Translations under genes and position numbers: made by a program | Shown here: piece after piece, positions 6,150 to 14,457 of the stretch | Position numbering within the stretch: the stretch's first letter is position 1 | Layout of the letters: every line of letters begins with the position of its first letter | Notes under the pieces: generated by a model | The model's input: only the letters and a program-made list of their open reading frames with translations | Database searches by the model: none | What the model was told of the DNA's origin: nothing | From: Thermogemmatispora sp. | GTDB taxonomy: Bacteria > Chloroflexota > Ktedonobacteria > Ktedonobacterales > Ktedonobacteraceae | Assembly: GCF_019683755.1 (NCBI RefSeq) | Contig: NZ_JADGHT010000012.1 | Span: 1-32,002 of the forward strand | Direction: 5' to 3' | Length of the DNA stretch: 32,002 nt

Positions 6150-7566
6150 CATGCCAGAGCAGCTTCGCTCGCCTGCACTCGCCGCCATCAACGTAGGCGC
6201 CGAACTTTTCGCCGAGGCTCTGCGCACCCAGGGTGTCGCCGTAACAAGCGTGGCCTGGCGCCCACCCGCCGGCGATCCCACTCACTTAGCCAGATTGCTG
6301 GCTGATCCAGAGATCGATCGAGCCAACAAGATCGCTGTGGGGCGGATGTTGGCCGCCGAGCCGGTCCTGATCGATGTGCAGCCAGCACACACCGTGATTC
6401 CCTTTTTCCGCGAGACCGCTGGTGGCTATGCGCTACTTCACGCTGGCCCACCGATTAGCTGGGAGCGTATGTGTGGCCCCATGCGCGGCGCCATTATTGG
6501 GGCTTGCCTCTACGAGGGCTGGGCCCGCACTGAGGAGGAGGCTATCCATCTGGCCGAGACGGGGGCGCTCGCCTTCGCCCCTTGTCACCACTACAACGCC
6601 GTCGGGCCTATGGCCGGCATCATCTCCCCCTCGATGCCCTTGCTCGTCGTGGAGGATCGGGTACATGGTCATCGCACATTCGCCCCTCTGAATGAGGGAC
6701 TGGGCAAAGTATTGCGCTATGGAGCCTACGCCCCCGAGGTCATCGAGCGGCTGCGGTGGATGCAAGAGGTGCTTGGGCCAGCACTGAGCCGGGCCTTGCG
6801 CCATGTGGGCGGCCTTGACCTGCGCTCTCTGCTGGCTCAGGCCCTGCACATGGGCGACGAGGGCCACAACCGCAACAAGGCGGCCACCTCGCTATTTCTG
6901 CGCCAACTGGCTCCGGCCCTGGTCGAGACGGGAACCTCCAGCGCTGAAACAGCCAGCGTGCTGCGCTTCATCGCCTCTAATGATCACTTTCATCTCAATC
7001 CTTCTATGGCCGCGGCCAAGGCTATGACGCTGGCGGGGGCGAACGTGCCGAACAGCAGTGTAGTGGTCACAATGGCTCGCAACGGGGTTGACTTTGGTAT
7101 CCGCGTGAGCGGACTGGGTGAGCGCTGGTTTGTGGGGCCGGCCCAGCCGATCCAGGGCCTCTATTTCGCCGGCTTCGGCCCTGAGGACGCCAATCCCGAT
7201 ATCGGGGACAGCGCTATTACGGAGACCGCCGGTTTGGGAGCTTTCGCCATGGCCGGCGCCCCGGCGATCGTCCAGTTCATTGGAGGCTCGCCCGCCGACG
7301 CCCTGCGCTATACCCATGAAATGTATGCCCTGACAGTGACGACGAACCCGCAGTTCAGCCTGCCCGCCCTCAATTTCCAGGGGACTCCGACCGGCATCGA
7401 CATCCGCCAGGTCTGTCGCCTCAACTCGCCCCCGGTCATCAATACTGGCATCGCTCACCGCCTGCCGGGAATCGGCCAGGTGGGGGCAGGTATCGTTTAC
7501 CCGCCAATGGAATGCTTCACCGCCGCTCTCCAGGCCCTGGCGGCCAGCCGTCAAGCTGCCTCCTAG
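6136..7566 (+). CDS. DUF1116 (YlbE/AllG-like) protein, partner of FdrA
   Basis: A DUF1116 protein of about 476 residues. Family hallmarks include INVGAELFAEAL near the N terminus, the VQPAHTVIPFF region, CGPMRGAIIGACLYEGWA, FAPCHHYNAVGPMAGI, and NGVDFGIRVSGLG further on. I chose GTG 6136 because AGGAGG (6124-6129) lies six bases before it. ATG 6118 has no such site, and ATG 6151 is too far. The start overlaps the end of fdrA by 14 bases, implying coupled translation and a stoichiometric complex. In E. coli the equivalent genes stand with a third subunit (DUF2877) and carbamate kinase; neither is in this window. The role is likely carbamoyl transfer in ureide or related nitrogen metabolism. 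Confidence 0.85.
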   Translation: MVSSSMPEQLRSPALAAINVGAELFAEALRTQGVAVTSVAWRPPAGDPTHLARLLADPEIDRANKIAVGRMLAAEPVLIDVQPAHTVIPFFRETAGGYALLHAGPPISWERMCGPMRGAIIGACLYEGWARTEEEAIHLAETGALAFAPCHHYNAVGPMAGIISPSMPLLVVEDRVHGHRTFAPLNEGLGKVLRYGAYAPEVIERLRWMQEVLGPALSRALRHVGGLDLRSLLAQALHMGDEGHNRNKAATSLFLRQLAPALVETGTSSAETASVLRFIASNDHFHLNPSMAAAKAMTLAGANVPNSSVVVTMARNGVDFGIRVSGLGERWFVGPAQPIQGLYFAGFGPEDANPDIGDSAITETAGLGAFAMAGAPAIVQFIGGSPADALRYTHEMYALTVTTNPQFSLPALNFQGTPTGIDIRQVCRLNSPPVINTGIAHRLPGIGQVGAGIVYPPMECFTAALQALAASRQAAS

Positions 7567-7639
7567 CTGACGCACAGCGGGCGAGCCTGGAGAGGCCACA
7601 GCCCCGATACCGGCTTTCCTCGATATCTGGCCATGGAAA

Positions 7640-7679
7640 GAGGGGCCTGCACACCTTGACCGCTATGCGCAGGCCCCTC
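7640..7679. terminator. Hairpin between convergent fdrA operon and phosphoesterase gene
   Basis: GAGGGGCCTGC (7640-7650) pairs perfectly with GCAGGCCCCTC (7669-7679), eleven base pairs around an 18-base loop. It has no T run. It is placed to end transcription from either side. Confidence 0.5.
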
Positions 7680-7780
7680 GCTGCCAAGTCAAGCAGCCAT
7701 AACCGTGACGCAGGAAGGGAAGCTGAGACGAGACGGCCAGTCGCTCTGGCAGAGCGGGGAAGGCCATCCCACGCCGCTGA

Positions 7781-9298
7781 TCAGAGCGGTGTGCCGCTCT
7801 CGGGATCGAGGAAGAGACGCGGTGCACGCGGGCCGGAGAAGTTAAACATCTGCGTCAAAGGCCCGGCCAGCTCGTCAAAGGACTGATCACCAATGCGACC
7901 AAGCTGCCAGTTATCCTCGATAAAGCGCAGGATCGAGGTCTGATCGGTCACCGTGTGATCGACGAAGTTCACGCGCGCAAAAGGTGAGATCACGAGCAAG
8001 GGGAGGCGAGGCCCATAGCCGCAGCGCCCTGAGTAGGCCCCCGGCTCCGGTGTGCCGCACTGTCCCGGTCCCGTGAGAGCATCATAGGTCGGATCAGCGG
8101 AGCGCATCACAATTGGCCCCATTACATGGTCGTACCAGCCATCTGAATCGTCGTAGGCGATGATGATAGCCATGCTCTCCCAATACGGGGAGCGCTCCAG
8201 ACGATTAATCGTGTCGACCAGGAAATGTTGTTCGTCGAGTGGATCAGAGTAGCCAGCGTGACCATCCTGATAGGCGGCAGGCTTCAGGAAGCTGACTGCT
8301 GGCAGATTACCAGCCTGCAGAGCAGCCCAGAAATCGCTGAGATCGTACTGATGGTTGGCCTGGTCGGTGCGCCCAATCATCCGCACCGAGGATGGCGGCA
8401 AGTGATGCGGGTTGGCCGTCGACTGATAGTACTGGAACGGCTCATGATGAGGGATATAGTCAGTGACCGTGGCTCCCCCAATGTTCTTGTGGGCGGCGCC
8501 ACAGACCGCCTTGCCGTTACTGACCGCTGTCGGACGGAAACCACCCTGGAACCAGCCCCAGGTGATGCCTTTGGCATTGAGCAGATCCCCGATATTCTTG
8601 CCACTCAGCGCAGCCGTTGTGCCGACCGAGCAATCATCGAAGGCCGGACGAGCATCGCCGATCAGGGTACCGTTACTGATCAGCCCGGGCACGTTGGCCG
8701 GCGTAGCTCCATGTGTCTGCCCTGAGACCAGATTGATCGCACCCGGCGTCGAAGGACCAAAGGTCGTACCAAAGGAGTTATCGCTCATGGCGAAGTGCTG
8801 GGCGTAGTTCCAGAGAGCGGTGACGGTGTTGCCGTCGTAGTAGTCCAGCACGATCGACTTATCAGAGCAGCTTGAGCCAGCTACCGACTGCACAAAGCGA
8901 TCCATCAGACCGTGATCAAAGGCTTTTTGCTCATCATCATAGTCATGATCCTGATCGCAGGTCAGGGCCTGAGAGCGATCGAGCCGCTTCGGATTGGCAC
9001 TATTTGGGTTATGGCTTAACAGGCTCGGCGTCAGACCGTTCACCGTGGGCGTGCCCGGTCGGGCATGGAAAGCAGGTTCCCCAGGAGGATTGAGGGCAAC
9101 TGGATAGGTCGCAAAATAATGATCGAACGAGACATTCTCGTCAAAGATGACCACGAGATGCTGAATAGGCGTGACTGTCGAGCGCCGCGCTCCCGTCGCT
9201 CCTGTCTGAGGCTGGCGTGGCGCAGCAGCCACGGTCACCGTGCCCAGGAGAAGAACCATCAGCAACATGGCCAGGCCGACTTTGAAGACGCGCTTCAT
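7781..9298 (-). CDS. Secreted phosphoesterase (phospholipase C / acid phosphatase family)
   Basis: A 505-residue exported protein of the phosphoesterase family (PF04185 type; phospholipase C and AcpA-like phosphatases). Residues 1-26 form a signal peptide (K/R start, hydrophobic core, VAAA cleavage region). The first metal and nucleophile region is HLVVIFDENVSFDHYF (47-62). GTTFGPSTPGAINLVSGQ gives the second conserved segment, and IIIAYDDSDGWYDHV with PRLPLLVISPFAR are typical of the C-terminal half. It likely hydrolyses phospholipid or phosphate esters outside the membrane. Start ATG 9298 has GGGAGGAG six bases upstream. Monocistronic on the minus strand. Whether it is a phospholipase or a phosphatase cannot be told from sequence alone. 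Confidence 0.88.
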   Translation of the reverse strand: MKRVFKVGLAMLLMVLLLGTVTVAAAPRQPQTGATGARRSTVTPIQHLVVIFDENVSFDHYFATYPVALNPPGEPAFHARPGTPTVNGLTPSLLSHNPNSANPKRLDRSQALTCDQDHDYDDEQKAFDHGLMDRFVQSVAGSSCSDKSIVLDYYDGNTVTALWNYAQHFAMSDNSFGTTFGPSTPGAINLVSGQTHGATPANVPGLISNGTLIGDARPAFDDCSVGTTAALSGKNIGDLLNAKGITWGWFQGGFRPTAVSNGKAVCGAAHKNIGGATVTDYIPHHEPFQYYQSTANPHHLPPSSVRMIGRTDQANHQYDLSDFWAALQAGNLPAVSFLKPAAYQDGHAGYSDPLDEQHFLVDTINRLERSPYWESMAIIIAYDDSDGWYDHVMGPIVMRSADPTYDALTGPGQCGTPEPGAYSGRCGYGPRLPLLVISPFARVNFVDHTVTDQTSILRFIEDNWQLGRIGDQSFDELAGPLTQMFNFSGPRAPRLFLDPESGTPL

Positions 9299-9876
9299 CG
9301 TCTGCTCCTCCCTTTTCGTGAGGTCATTGGACTAGAGAACCCGGTCTTGCCTGGAAATCGGTCCGCTTTCGCTTAGTGTTTCTCGCGTCCGACAACCGCC
9401 AGGCGCCATGTGCCTGGTAATGGCTGTCTTCCTTGCAGCTCCATGAGGGAGTGTATCACGCTTTGTTTAAGCGGGCGCAAAGGTCAGGTTAAAGAATAGC
9501 AGCTATGTTGAGTATAGCCCGGTCCAGGAAATTTATGCCTTTACGCATAGCAATCAATGGCAAAATATGCAGGGAATATAGATCACCACGAACTATGATC
9601 GACAGGTCGTCATTGAAAAAGTGGCGCGGGGGCAGAAGGAAAAGAGGAGAACAATGAGCAGAGAGCGCAGAGACCCGCCTTGATAAGCGGGCCAGTCGCT
9701 GAGCTTGCCATTCAAGCTGGCAAGAGGGAGGCGAGCCTGACAGGGTGCCAGAGCATCCCGCCAGGCCCACCCCTCTTCAGTGGGTGTCGGTGAGGGTATT
9801 CACGAAGGGGCTGCAGACTCCTTCCTGCAGACGCCGCAGGCTCAGTAGTTGGCTTACTCTCCTCACCTGCTAGGCC
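9299..9876. other. Intergenic region without convincing gene
   Basis: It lies between the end of the permease gene and the start of the phosphoesterase gene, both minus strand. Two hairpins are visible: CCAGGC-GCCATGT-GCCTGG (9399-9417) and CTTGCCA-TTCAAGC-TGGCAAG (9704-9724). The second could end transcription from the permease operon, although it lacks a T run. A 93-codon minus-strand frame (9489-9770) has no family features. Confidence 0.5.
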
Positions 9877-11211
9877 TCACTCGGTGCGTAGCGCAATAAT
9901 TGGATCAAGGCGCGCCGCCCGCTGCGCAGGATAGAAGCCGAAGATGATACCGACCAAGGCAGAGACGCCGAAGGCCAGCAACACCGAGAGCGGATCAAGC
10001 ACAAAGGGCGTATTAGTAAAATGCGTCAGCACCAGGGCCCCCACGGGACCTAGAATGATGCCGATTACTCCGCCCAGCACACTCAACACCAGGGCCTCGA
10101 TCAGGAACTGCGTCATCACGTCGCGTGGACGCGCTCCAATTGCGATACGTATACCGATCTCACGCGTGCGCTCGGTTACGGAGACCAGCATAATATTCAT
10201 AATGCCGATACCGCCGACCACCAGCGAGACCGACGCCACGCTGACTAGTAGGATGGTCAGGGCCTGATTGGTACCCTGTACCGACTGCAGAACCTGGAGC
10301 TGATTGGAGATCTGGAAGTCATCGAGCTGCGGGTTAGAAATGTTATGCCGCTGCTCTAGCAACTGCTCGACCTCATTCTGCACCAGACCCACATCGGAGG
10401 TGCTATCGGCGGTCAGCACAATCTGACCGAGGGAGCGCCCGCCGCTCAGACGCTGCCGGGCCGTCGTATAAGGCACATAGACCACGTCATCAGCATTGCG
10501 CCCGCCGTTGGTCCCCTTGGGAGCCAGCACACCGATCACTGTGAACGGCACGCCATTAATGCGTACACTCTGGCCCACTGGATCGGCTCCCGGGCCAAAG
10601 AGGTTGTCGACTACCGTCTGCCCAAGCACCGCTACAGTATGGCCGCTATCCTCATCATCTTGAGAGATAAAGCTGCCATCCTGAAGCTGCCAGCCGCCGA
10701 TTTGTTGATAGGGGGGAGCCACCCCGACGACGGAGGTTGACCAGTTCTGATCACCGGCGACAAGCTGCCCCTGGCTATTAATCAAGGGGCTGACAGCGGT
10801 CACATGAGGGAGCTGAGCAATAGCATTGGCATCGTCCAGCGTCAACGACTGGGCCGAGCCGAGGCCAGCGCTGACGCCGCCGGTGCCGCGTACGCTGCCT
10901 GGGAAGACCGTCAACTGAGTCGGATTGAGGGCCGAGAGCCGCTGATTGATGGCCGCGGCATTCCCCTCACTGATCGAGATCATCATGATCACGGCGCCGA
11001 CGCCGATAATGATCCCCAACGAGGTCAACAGGGAGCGCAAGGCATTCGCGCGCAAAGCACGTAAGGCGCTGCGCGTCCCCTGGTAGACGGCAGAGAAGCC
11101 GCGAGCACGCCGATAGTCATGAACGGGAGGCAGGAAAGCGCTGCGCTCCAGCGGTGCCGGCTGCGGCACGGTCGCATGTTGTGCACCGGTCTCGGGCCTC
11201 AGAAAACTCAT
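9877..11211 (-). CDS. MacB-type ABC transporter permease (FtsX family)
   Basis: A 444-residue permease with the MacB/FtsX layout. A cytoplasmic N terminus precedes TM1 (about 61-80: LLTSLGIIIGVGAVIMMISIS, the classic MacB signature). A large extracytoplasmic MacB-PCD domain of about 240 residues follows, then three C-terminal helices with GGIGIMNIMLVSVTERTREIGIRIAIGA (about 335-360). It ends with the usual PAxRAARLDPIIALR. Its ATG overlaps the ATPase stop by four bases (ATGA). Together with the adaptor and ATPase it should form a mechanotransmission-type efflux or envelope system. Chloroflexota mostly lack an outer membrane, so TolC coupling is unlikely and the substrate is unknown. Confidence 0.93.
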   Translation of the reverse strand: MSFLRPETGAQHATVPQPAPLERSAFLPPVHDYRRARGFSAVYQGTRSALRALRANALRSLLTSLGIIIGVGAVIMMISISEGNAAAINQRLSALNPTQLTVFPGSVRGTGGVSAGLGSAQSLTLDDANAIAQLPHVTAVSPLINSQGQLVAGDQNWSTSVVGVAPPYQQIGGWQLQDGSFISQDDEDSGHTVAVLGQTVVDNLFGPGADPVGQSVRINGVPFTVIGVLAPKGTNGGRNADDVVYVPYTTARQRLSGGRSLGQIVLTADSTSDVGLVQNEVEQLLEQRHNISNPQLDDFQISNQLQVLQSVQGTNQALTILLVSVASVSLVVGGIGIMNIMLVSVTERTREIGIRIAIGARPRDVMTQFLIEALVLSVLGGVIGIILGPVGALVLTHFTNTPFVLDPLSVLLAFGVSALVGIIFGFYPAQRAARLDPIIALRTE

Positions 11212-12005
11212 GAGGTCACCTTCCTTCCCTCCTGTTCCTGATCATGATCATGAGTCAACTGCCAGCGGGCCTCCAGCGGCTCCGGATTGAGGGCATCGCC
11301 GACGACGCGCCCGTCGCGGAAACGGACCTGACGACGACAATAGGCAGCAATATCAGCCTCATGCGTCACCAGGATAATCGTCAGGCCACGGCGATTTAAC
11401 TCCTGCAAGATGCCCATGATCTGAATGCTGGTCTGGCTATCCAGGTTTCCTGTCGGCTCATCGGCCAGGAGCAGAGTCGGCGACGTTACCAGGGCGCGCG
11501 CAATGGCGACGCGCTGCTGTTGACCACCCGATAGCTCTGTCGGACGATGATGAGCACGAGTGCGTAGCCCCACCAGCGTCAGTGCAATCTCTGCCCGCCG
11601 CGCACGCTCCTCAGCGGACATCTGCATATAGGTCAGCGGCAGCTCGACATTTTCCAGGGCCGTCATCCAGGGTAACAGATTGAAATTCTGGAAAACGAAG
11701 CCGATGGAGCGATTGCGCACATCGGCCAGCTCATTGGGGCTAAGCTCATCAACTGGCACGCCATTTAGCAGGTAACGACCCGCCGTTGGCTGATCCAGGC
11801 AGCCAAGCAGATTCATAAAGGTCGATTTGCCCGAACCGGAGGGGCCCATCAGGGCGACGAACTCGCCTGGCCAGACATCGAGATCAACCCCCCGTAGAGC
11901 CGGCACTACCGTATGACCGAGGTAATAGTTTTTGACAAGCTGACGGACTCGCACCAATGGATAGGCACGATGTCCATCAGCCTGCCACTGCTCACGCTGC
12001 TCCAT
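11208..12005 (-). CDS. MacB/LolD-type ABC transporter ATP-binding protein
   Basis: A 265-residue ABC ATPase of the MacB/LolD/FtsE class. Visible motifs are Walker A GPSGSGKST (54-62), the Q-loop region FVFQNFNLLPWMTALENVELP, signature LSGGQQQRVAIARAL, Walker B LLLADEPTGNLD and the H-switch ILVTHE. The frame is open further upstream to 12155, but that part lies inside the adaptor gene and is alanine-rich noise. ATG 12005 follows the adaptor stop TAA by one base, and a GGAGGAGG stretch lies just upstream. It supplies ATP hydrolysis for the neighbouring permease. Confidence 0.93.
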   Translation of the reverse strand: MEQREQWQADGHRAYPLVRVRQLVKNYYLGHTVVPALRGVDLDVWPGEFVALMGPSGSGKSTFMNLLGCLDQPTAGRYLLNGVPVDELSPNELADVRNRSIGFVFQNFNLLPWMTALENVELPLTYMQMSAEERARRAEIALTLVGLRTRAHHRPTELSGGQQQRVAIARALVTSPTLLLADEPTGNLDSQTSIQIMGILQELNRRGLTIILVTHEADIAAYCRRQVRFRDGRVVGDALNPEPLEARWQLTHDHDQEQEGRKVTS

Positions 12006-12006
12006 T

Positions 12007-13428
12007 TTAGCGGCCACCTCCTCCTCCGCCGAAGAAGCGTGCGCCACCACCGCCGAAGCCGTTGCCGCCGCCCAGGCCACCGCCGCCAGTGCCTGTACTC
12101 GTTGTCGAGAGGTTAGAAAAGACGCCGCCGGTCGCGCTGACCACCACCTGATCACCGTCCTGCAGGCCCGAGGTCACCTCGGTATAGGTGCCATTGGTCA
12201 GGCCGGTCTGAATCACTACTGGGGTTAGCTGACCATTGCGCAGCGTTAACACCACGCGCGTGCTGCCGCTGCTAGTGCCGCCAGAGCTGCTCTGACCCGC
12301 GCCGCCGGTGGCACCGCTGGCATTACTTCCCTGGCCGAAGGAGACTCCGGCATTGCGATAGACCTGTGCCAGCGTCTGCCGGCTGATAGCTCCGACCTGT
12401 ACCGCCTCATTGGTAAAGGTCAGCGCCTGGTTTGGCACCAGTAAGACCCCGATGCGCTGCTGGGTCGTGATATTGACAGTGGCGGTCATGCCCGGATAAA
12501 TGTGAGCCCCGTTGAGGCTGTTCTGATCGACCGTCAGATCAACGGTATAGCTCACCACGTTGGAAGAGTTCTGACCTAGAATATCGACTGAGGAAACGGT
12601 CGCATGAAAGGTGCGGTTAGGATAAGCCGCCACCGTGAAGGAGGCCGGCTGACCCACCTGCACATTGGCAATATCGGCCTCATTGACAGCGGCAGCAATG
12701 GTCAGAGAGCTGGTATCGACGAGCACCATAAAGGCATTGTTTCCGCTTCCTCCGGAGGAGCCGGAGCTAGAGCCAGAGCCAGTCGAACCAGGCGTCTGGC
12801 CAACGGTCCCATTGATAGCAACGATTGTGCCATCAGAGGGAGCTGTCAGCACAGTCTGAGCCAGATTATGTTGAGCTGCCGCTAGCTGGTCCTGAGCGCT
12901 CTGGAGCTGACCCTTGAGCTGATCAAGCTGAGATTGCGACGCCCCGCTGTTGACGGCATCGTTGTAGGCCGTTTGCGCGTTGTTCACCGCCTGCTGGGCC
13001 TGCGTGACAGCATCCTGCAGCGAAGGAGAATTGACCTTCGCCAAGACCTGGCCTTTCGTCACATGCTGGCCCACTTGCACATCGATTTCGCTGATCTGCC
13101 CACCAACCGAGCTGGGGAAATTCAGGTTGTACTGGGCTCGCGGCTGAATTGGACCGGTGCCCGAGACAGTCACCGAGAGGTTGCCAGTGGTCACTGTCGC
13201 CAGCGTATACTGTGGCTGTTGCTGCGCGCTCATGTGCAGGTAGGCCAAGACCCCACCGGTGGCTAGCAGCAGGACCACGACCACAACGGTAGCAATCACC
13301 CAGCCTCGGCGTCGACGCCGGCGTGTTGGTAGAGCAAGCTTGGTTTCGAAATGCGCCGCTTCCTCTGTAGCGATCTCACTCCCTTCGTCCTCCAGTAACG
13401 GCTGGAGATTCGTCTCAACATCGGACAT
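12007..13428 (-). CDS. MacA/HlyD-like periplasmic-adaptor protein
   Basis: A 473-residue membrane-fusion (adaptor) protein. An acidic cytoplasmic N terminus and an RRRRRR stop precede one membrane helix (about 43-65). Next come the first half of the biotinyl-lipoyl domain (about 95-125: GGQISEIDVQVGQHVTKGQVLAKV), a coiled-coil hairpin (about 125-195, Q/A-rich), the second lipoyl half (LTAPSDGTIVAINGTVGQ) and beta-barrel domains. The C-terminal domain has a low-complexity insert (SSGGTSSGS) and ends in a tail of almost pure glycine. The adaptor is first of three tightly packed genes with the ATPase and permease. The glycine tail is unusual and may partly reflect overlap with the next gene's translation signals. 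Confidence 0.9.
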   Translation of the reverse strand: MSDVETNLQPLLEDEGSEIATEEAAHFETKLALPTRRRRRRGWVIATVVVVVLLLATGGVLAYLHMSAQQQPQYTLATVTTGNLSVTVSGTGPIQPRAQYNLNFPSSVGGQISEIDVQVGQHVTKGQVLAKVNSPSLQDAVTQAQQAVNNAQTAYNDAVNSGASQSQLDQLKGQLQSAQDQLAAAQHNLAQTVLTAPSDGTIVAINGTVGQTPGSTGSGSSSGSSGGSGNNAFMVLVDTSSLTIAAAVNEADIANVQVGQPASFTVAAYPNRTFHATVSSVDILGQNSSNVVSYTVDLTVDQNSLNGAHIYPGMTATVNITTQQRIGVLLVPNQALTFTNEAVQVGAISRQTLAQVYRNAGVSFGQGSNASGATGGAGQSSSGGTSSGSTRVVLTLRNGQLTPVVIQTGLTNGTYTEVTSGLQDGDQVVVSATGGVFSNLSTTSTGTGGGGLGGGNGFGGGGARFFGGGGGGR

Positions 13429-13491
13429 GCTTACATCTCCTTTCAGAAGAAGGCTTTTCGTGCGCTTCTGCCCTCAGCCTGCCTTCATTCC

Positions 13492-14280
13492 TTACCTCCC
13501 CTGTGTTTGGGGATTAATCGTGACACTGGAGGCGGTCAGCTGACCCTGGCTGCCGTTCGTGCCAATGACCAGCACCGTTACACCGCTCTTGAGATCGCTC
13601 GCGCTGGCTGCTTCAGTCTGGATAATGCGTGTGGAGCTGGTCAAGGTCAGCACAAAGTTGCTGCCGCTGCTATCGGTCACCGTCAATTGGTTGCCGACAA
13701 TCTGGGTAACGCTGCCGCGCACTGCGCGCGAGTTCTGGCCGCTTGTGCTGTTAGCGCCGAAGCTGCCCTGACCCTGACGCCGGAAACAGGCCGTGTTGAG
13801 ATTGCCACGGTTGCCAGTGAAGCTCCGGCGTGTGCCCTGGCCGCCTTGGCTATTTTGGCCCGCGCTGTTACCCGCAAAGCCTATCTGGCCGCCACCAGCC
13901 TCAATGGAGACAGCCGAATAGCTGCCGTCAGAGTTTTGGCTTACAAAGACCGTGACCTGCTCCCCATCCTTGAGGTCGCTGACCTTCTCTTGCACCTGCT
14001 TTGTAAAGCGCGTATTGCTGGTATAGACCACCTGCTTGCTTTGCCCCTGCCGGTCCAGCACCGTGAAGGAGCCAGTACCCACGCTCTGCACCGTCCCACT
14101 CACGCTCTGAAAGCGTGGAGTAGGGGGGCAGGTGGGAGTCGCGGAGGCGGAGGCACTGACGCCCGCTCCAGTGGCGCTGTTGGTCCCACAGGCCGCCAGT
14201 AAGAGGAGGGCCGCCAGCGAGAGCAAGCCAGCAGCCGCATAGCGCAGCAACTGACGCGTCGGTTGCCTAACCGTGATCAT
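13492..14280 (-). CDS. Lipoprotein with two DUF5666 domains
   Basis: A 262-residue putative lipoprotein. Residues 1-32 are a signal with the lipobox LLAAC, then a low-complexity S/A/T linker. Two DUF5666-type beta-barrel repeats follow, one near 55-125 (VSGTVQSVGTGSFTVLDRQG) and one near 185-250 (VRGSVTQIVGNQLTVTDSSG), separated by a Q/G/N-rich linker. I prefer ATG 14280 because AAGGGAG lies ten bases upstream; an in-frame GTG at 14325 is possible. It sits between the two-component system and the MacAB genes on the same strand, so it may be a surface sensor or substrate-binding accessory. Its function is unknown. Confidence 0.8.
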   Translation of the reverse strand: MITVRQPTRQLLRYAAAGLLSLAALLLLAACGTNSATGAGVSASASATPTCPPTPRFQSVSGTVQSVGTGSFTVLDRQGQSKQVVYTSNTRFTKQVQEKVSDLKDGEQVTVFVSQNSDGSYSAVSIEAGGGQIGFAGNSAGQNSQGGQGTRRSFTGNRGNLNTACFRRQGQGSFGANSTSGQNSRAVRGSVTQIVGNQLTVTDSSGSNFVLTLTSSTRIIQTEAASASDLKSGVTVLVIGTNGSQGQLTASSVTINPQTQGR

Positions 14281-14457
14281 GGTGCTGTGACTCCCTTCGC
14301 TTGAGCACTCTATGGGCATCGTCACATAGGGAGTCTAGCCAATGGTGGATAAAATCTCTGTTAAGATGACTCGCCTGTGAGATCCTGGCTGGTCGTGAGG
14401 AGGGCCGAGGCAGTTTTGTTGGCCATTTTAGGGGGATGTTCCTCCTTAAAAAGCCAA

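Noticed and set aside
9489-9770. 93-codon minus-strand frame between permease and phosphoesterase
   Set aside because: No ribosome binding site or family features; it covers a hairpin.
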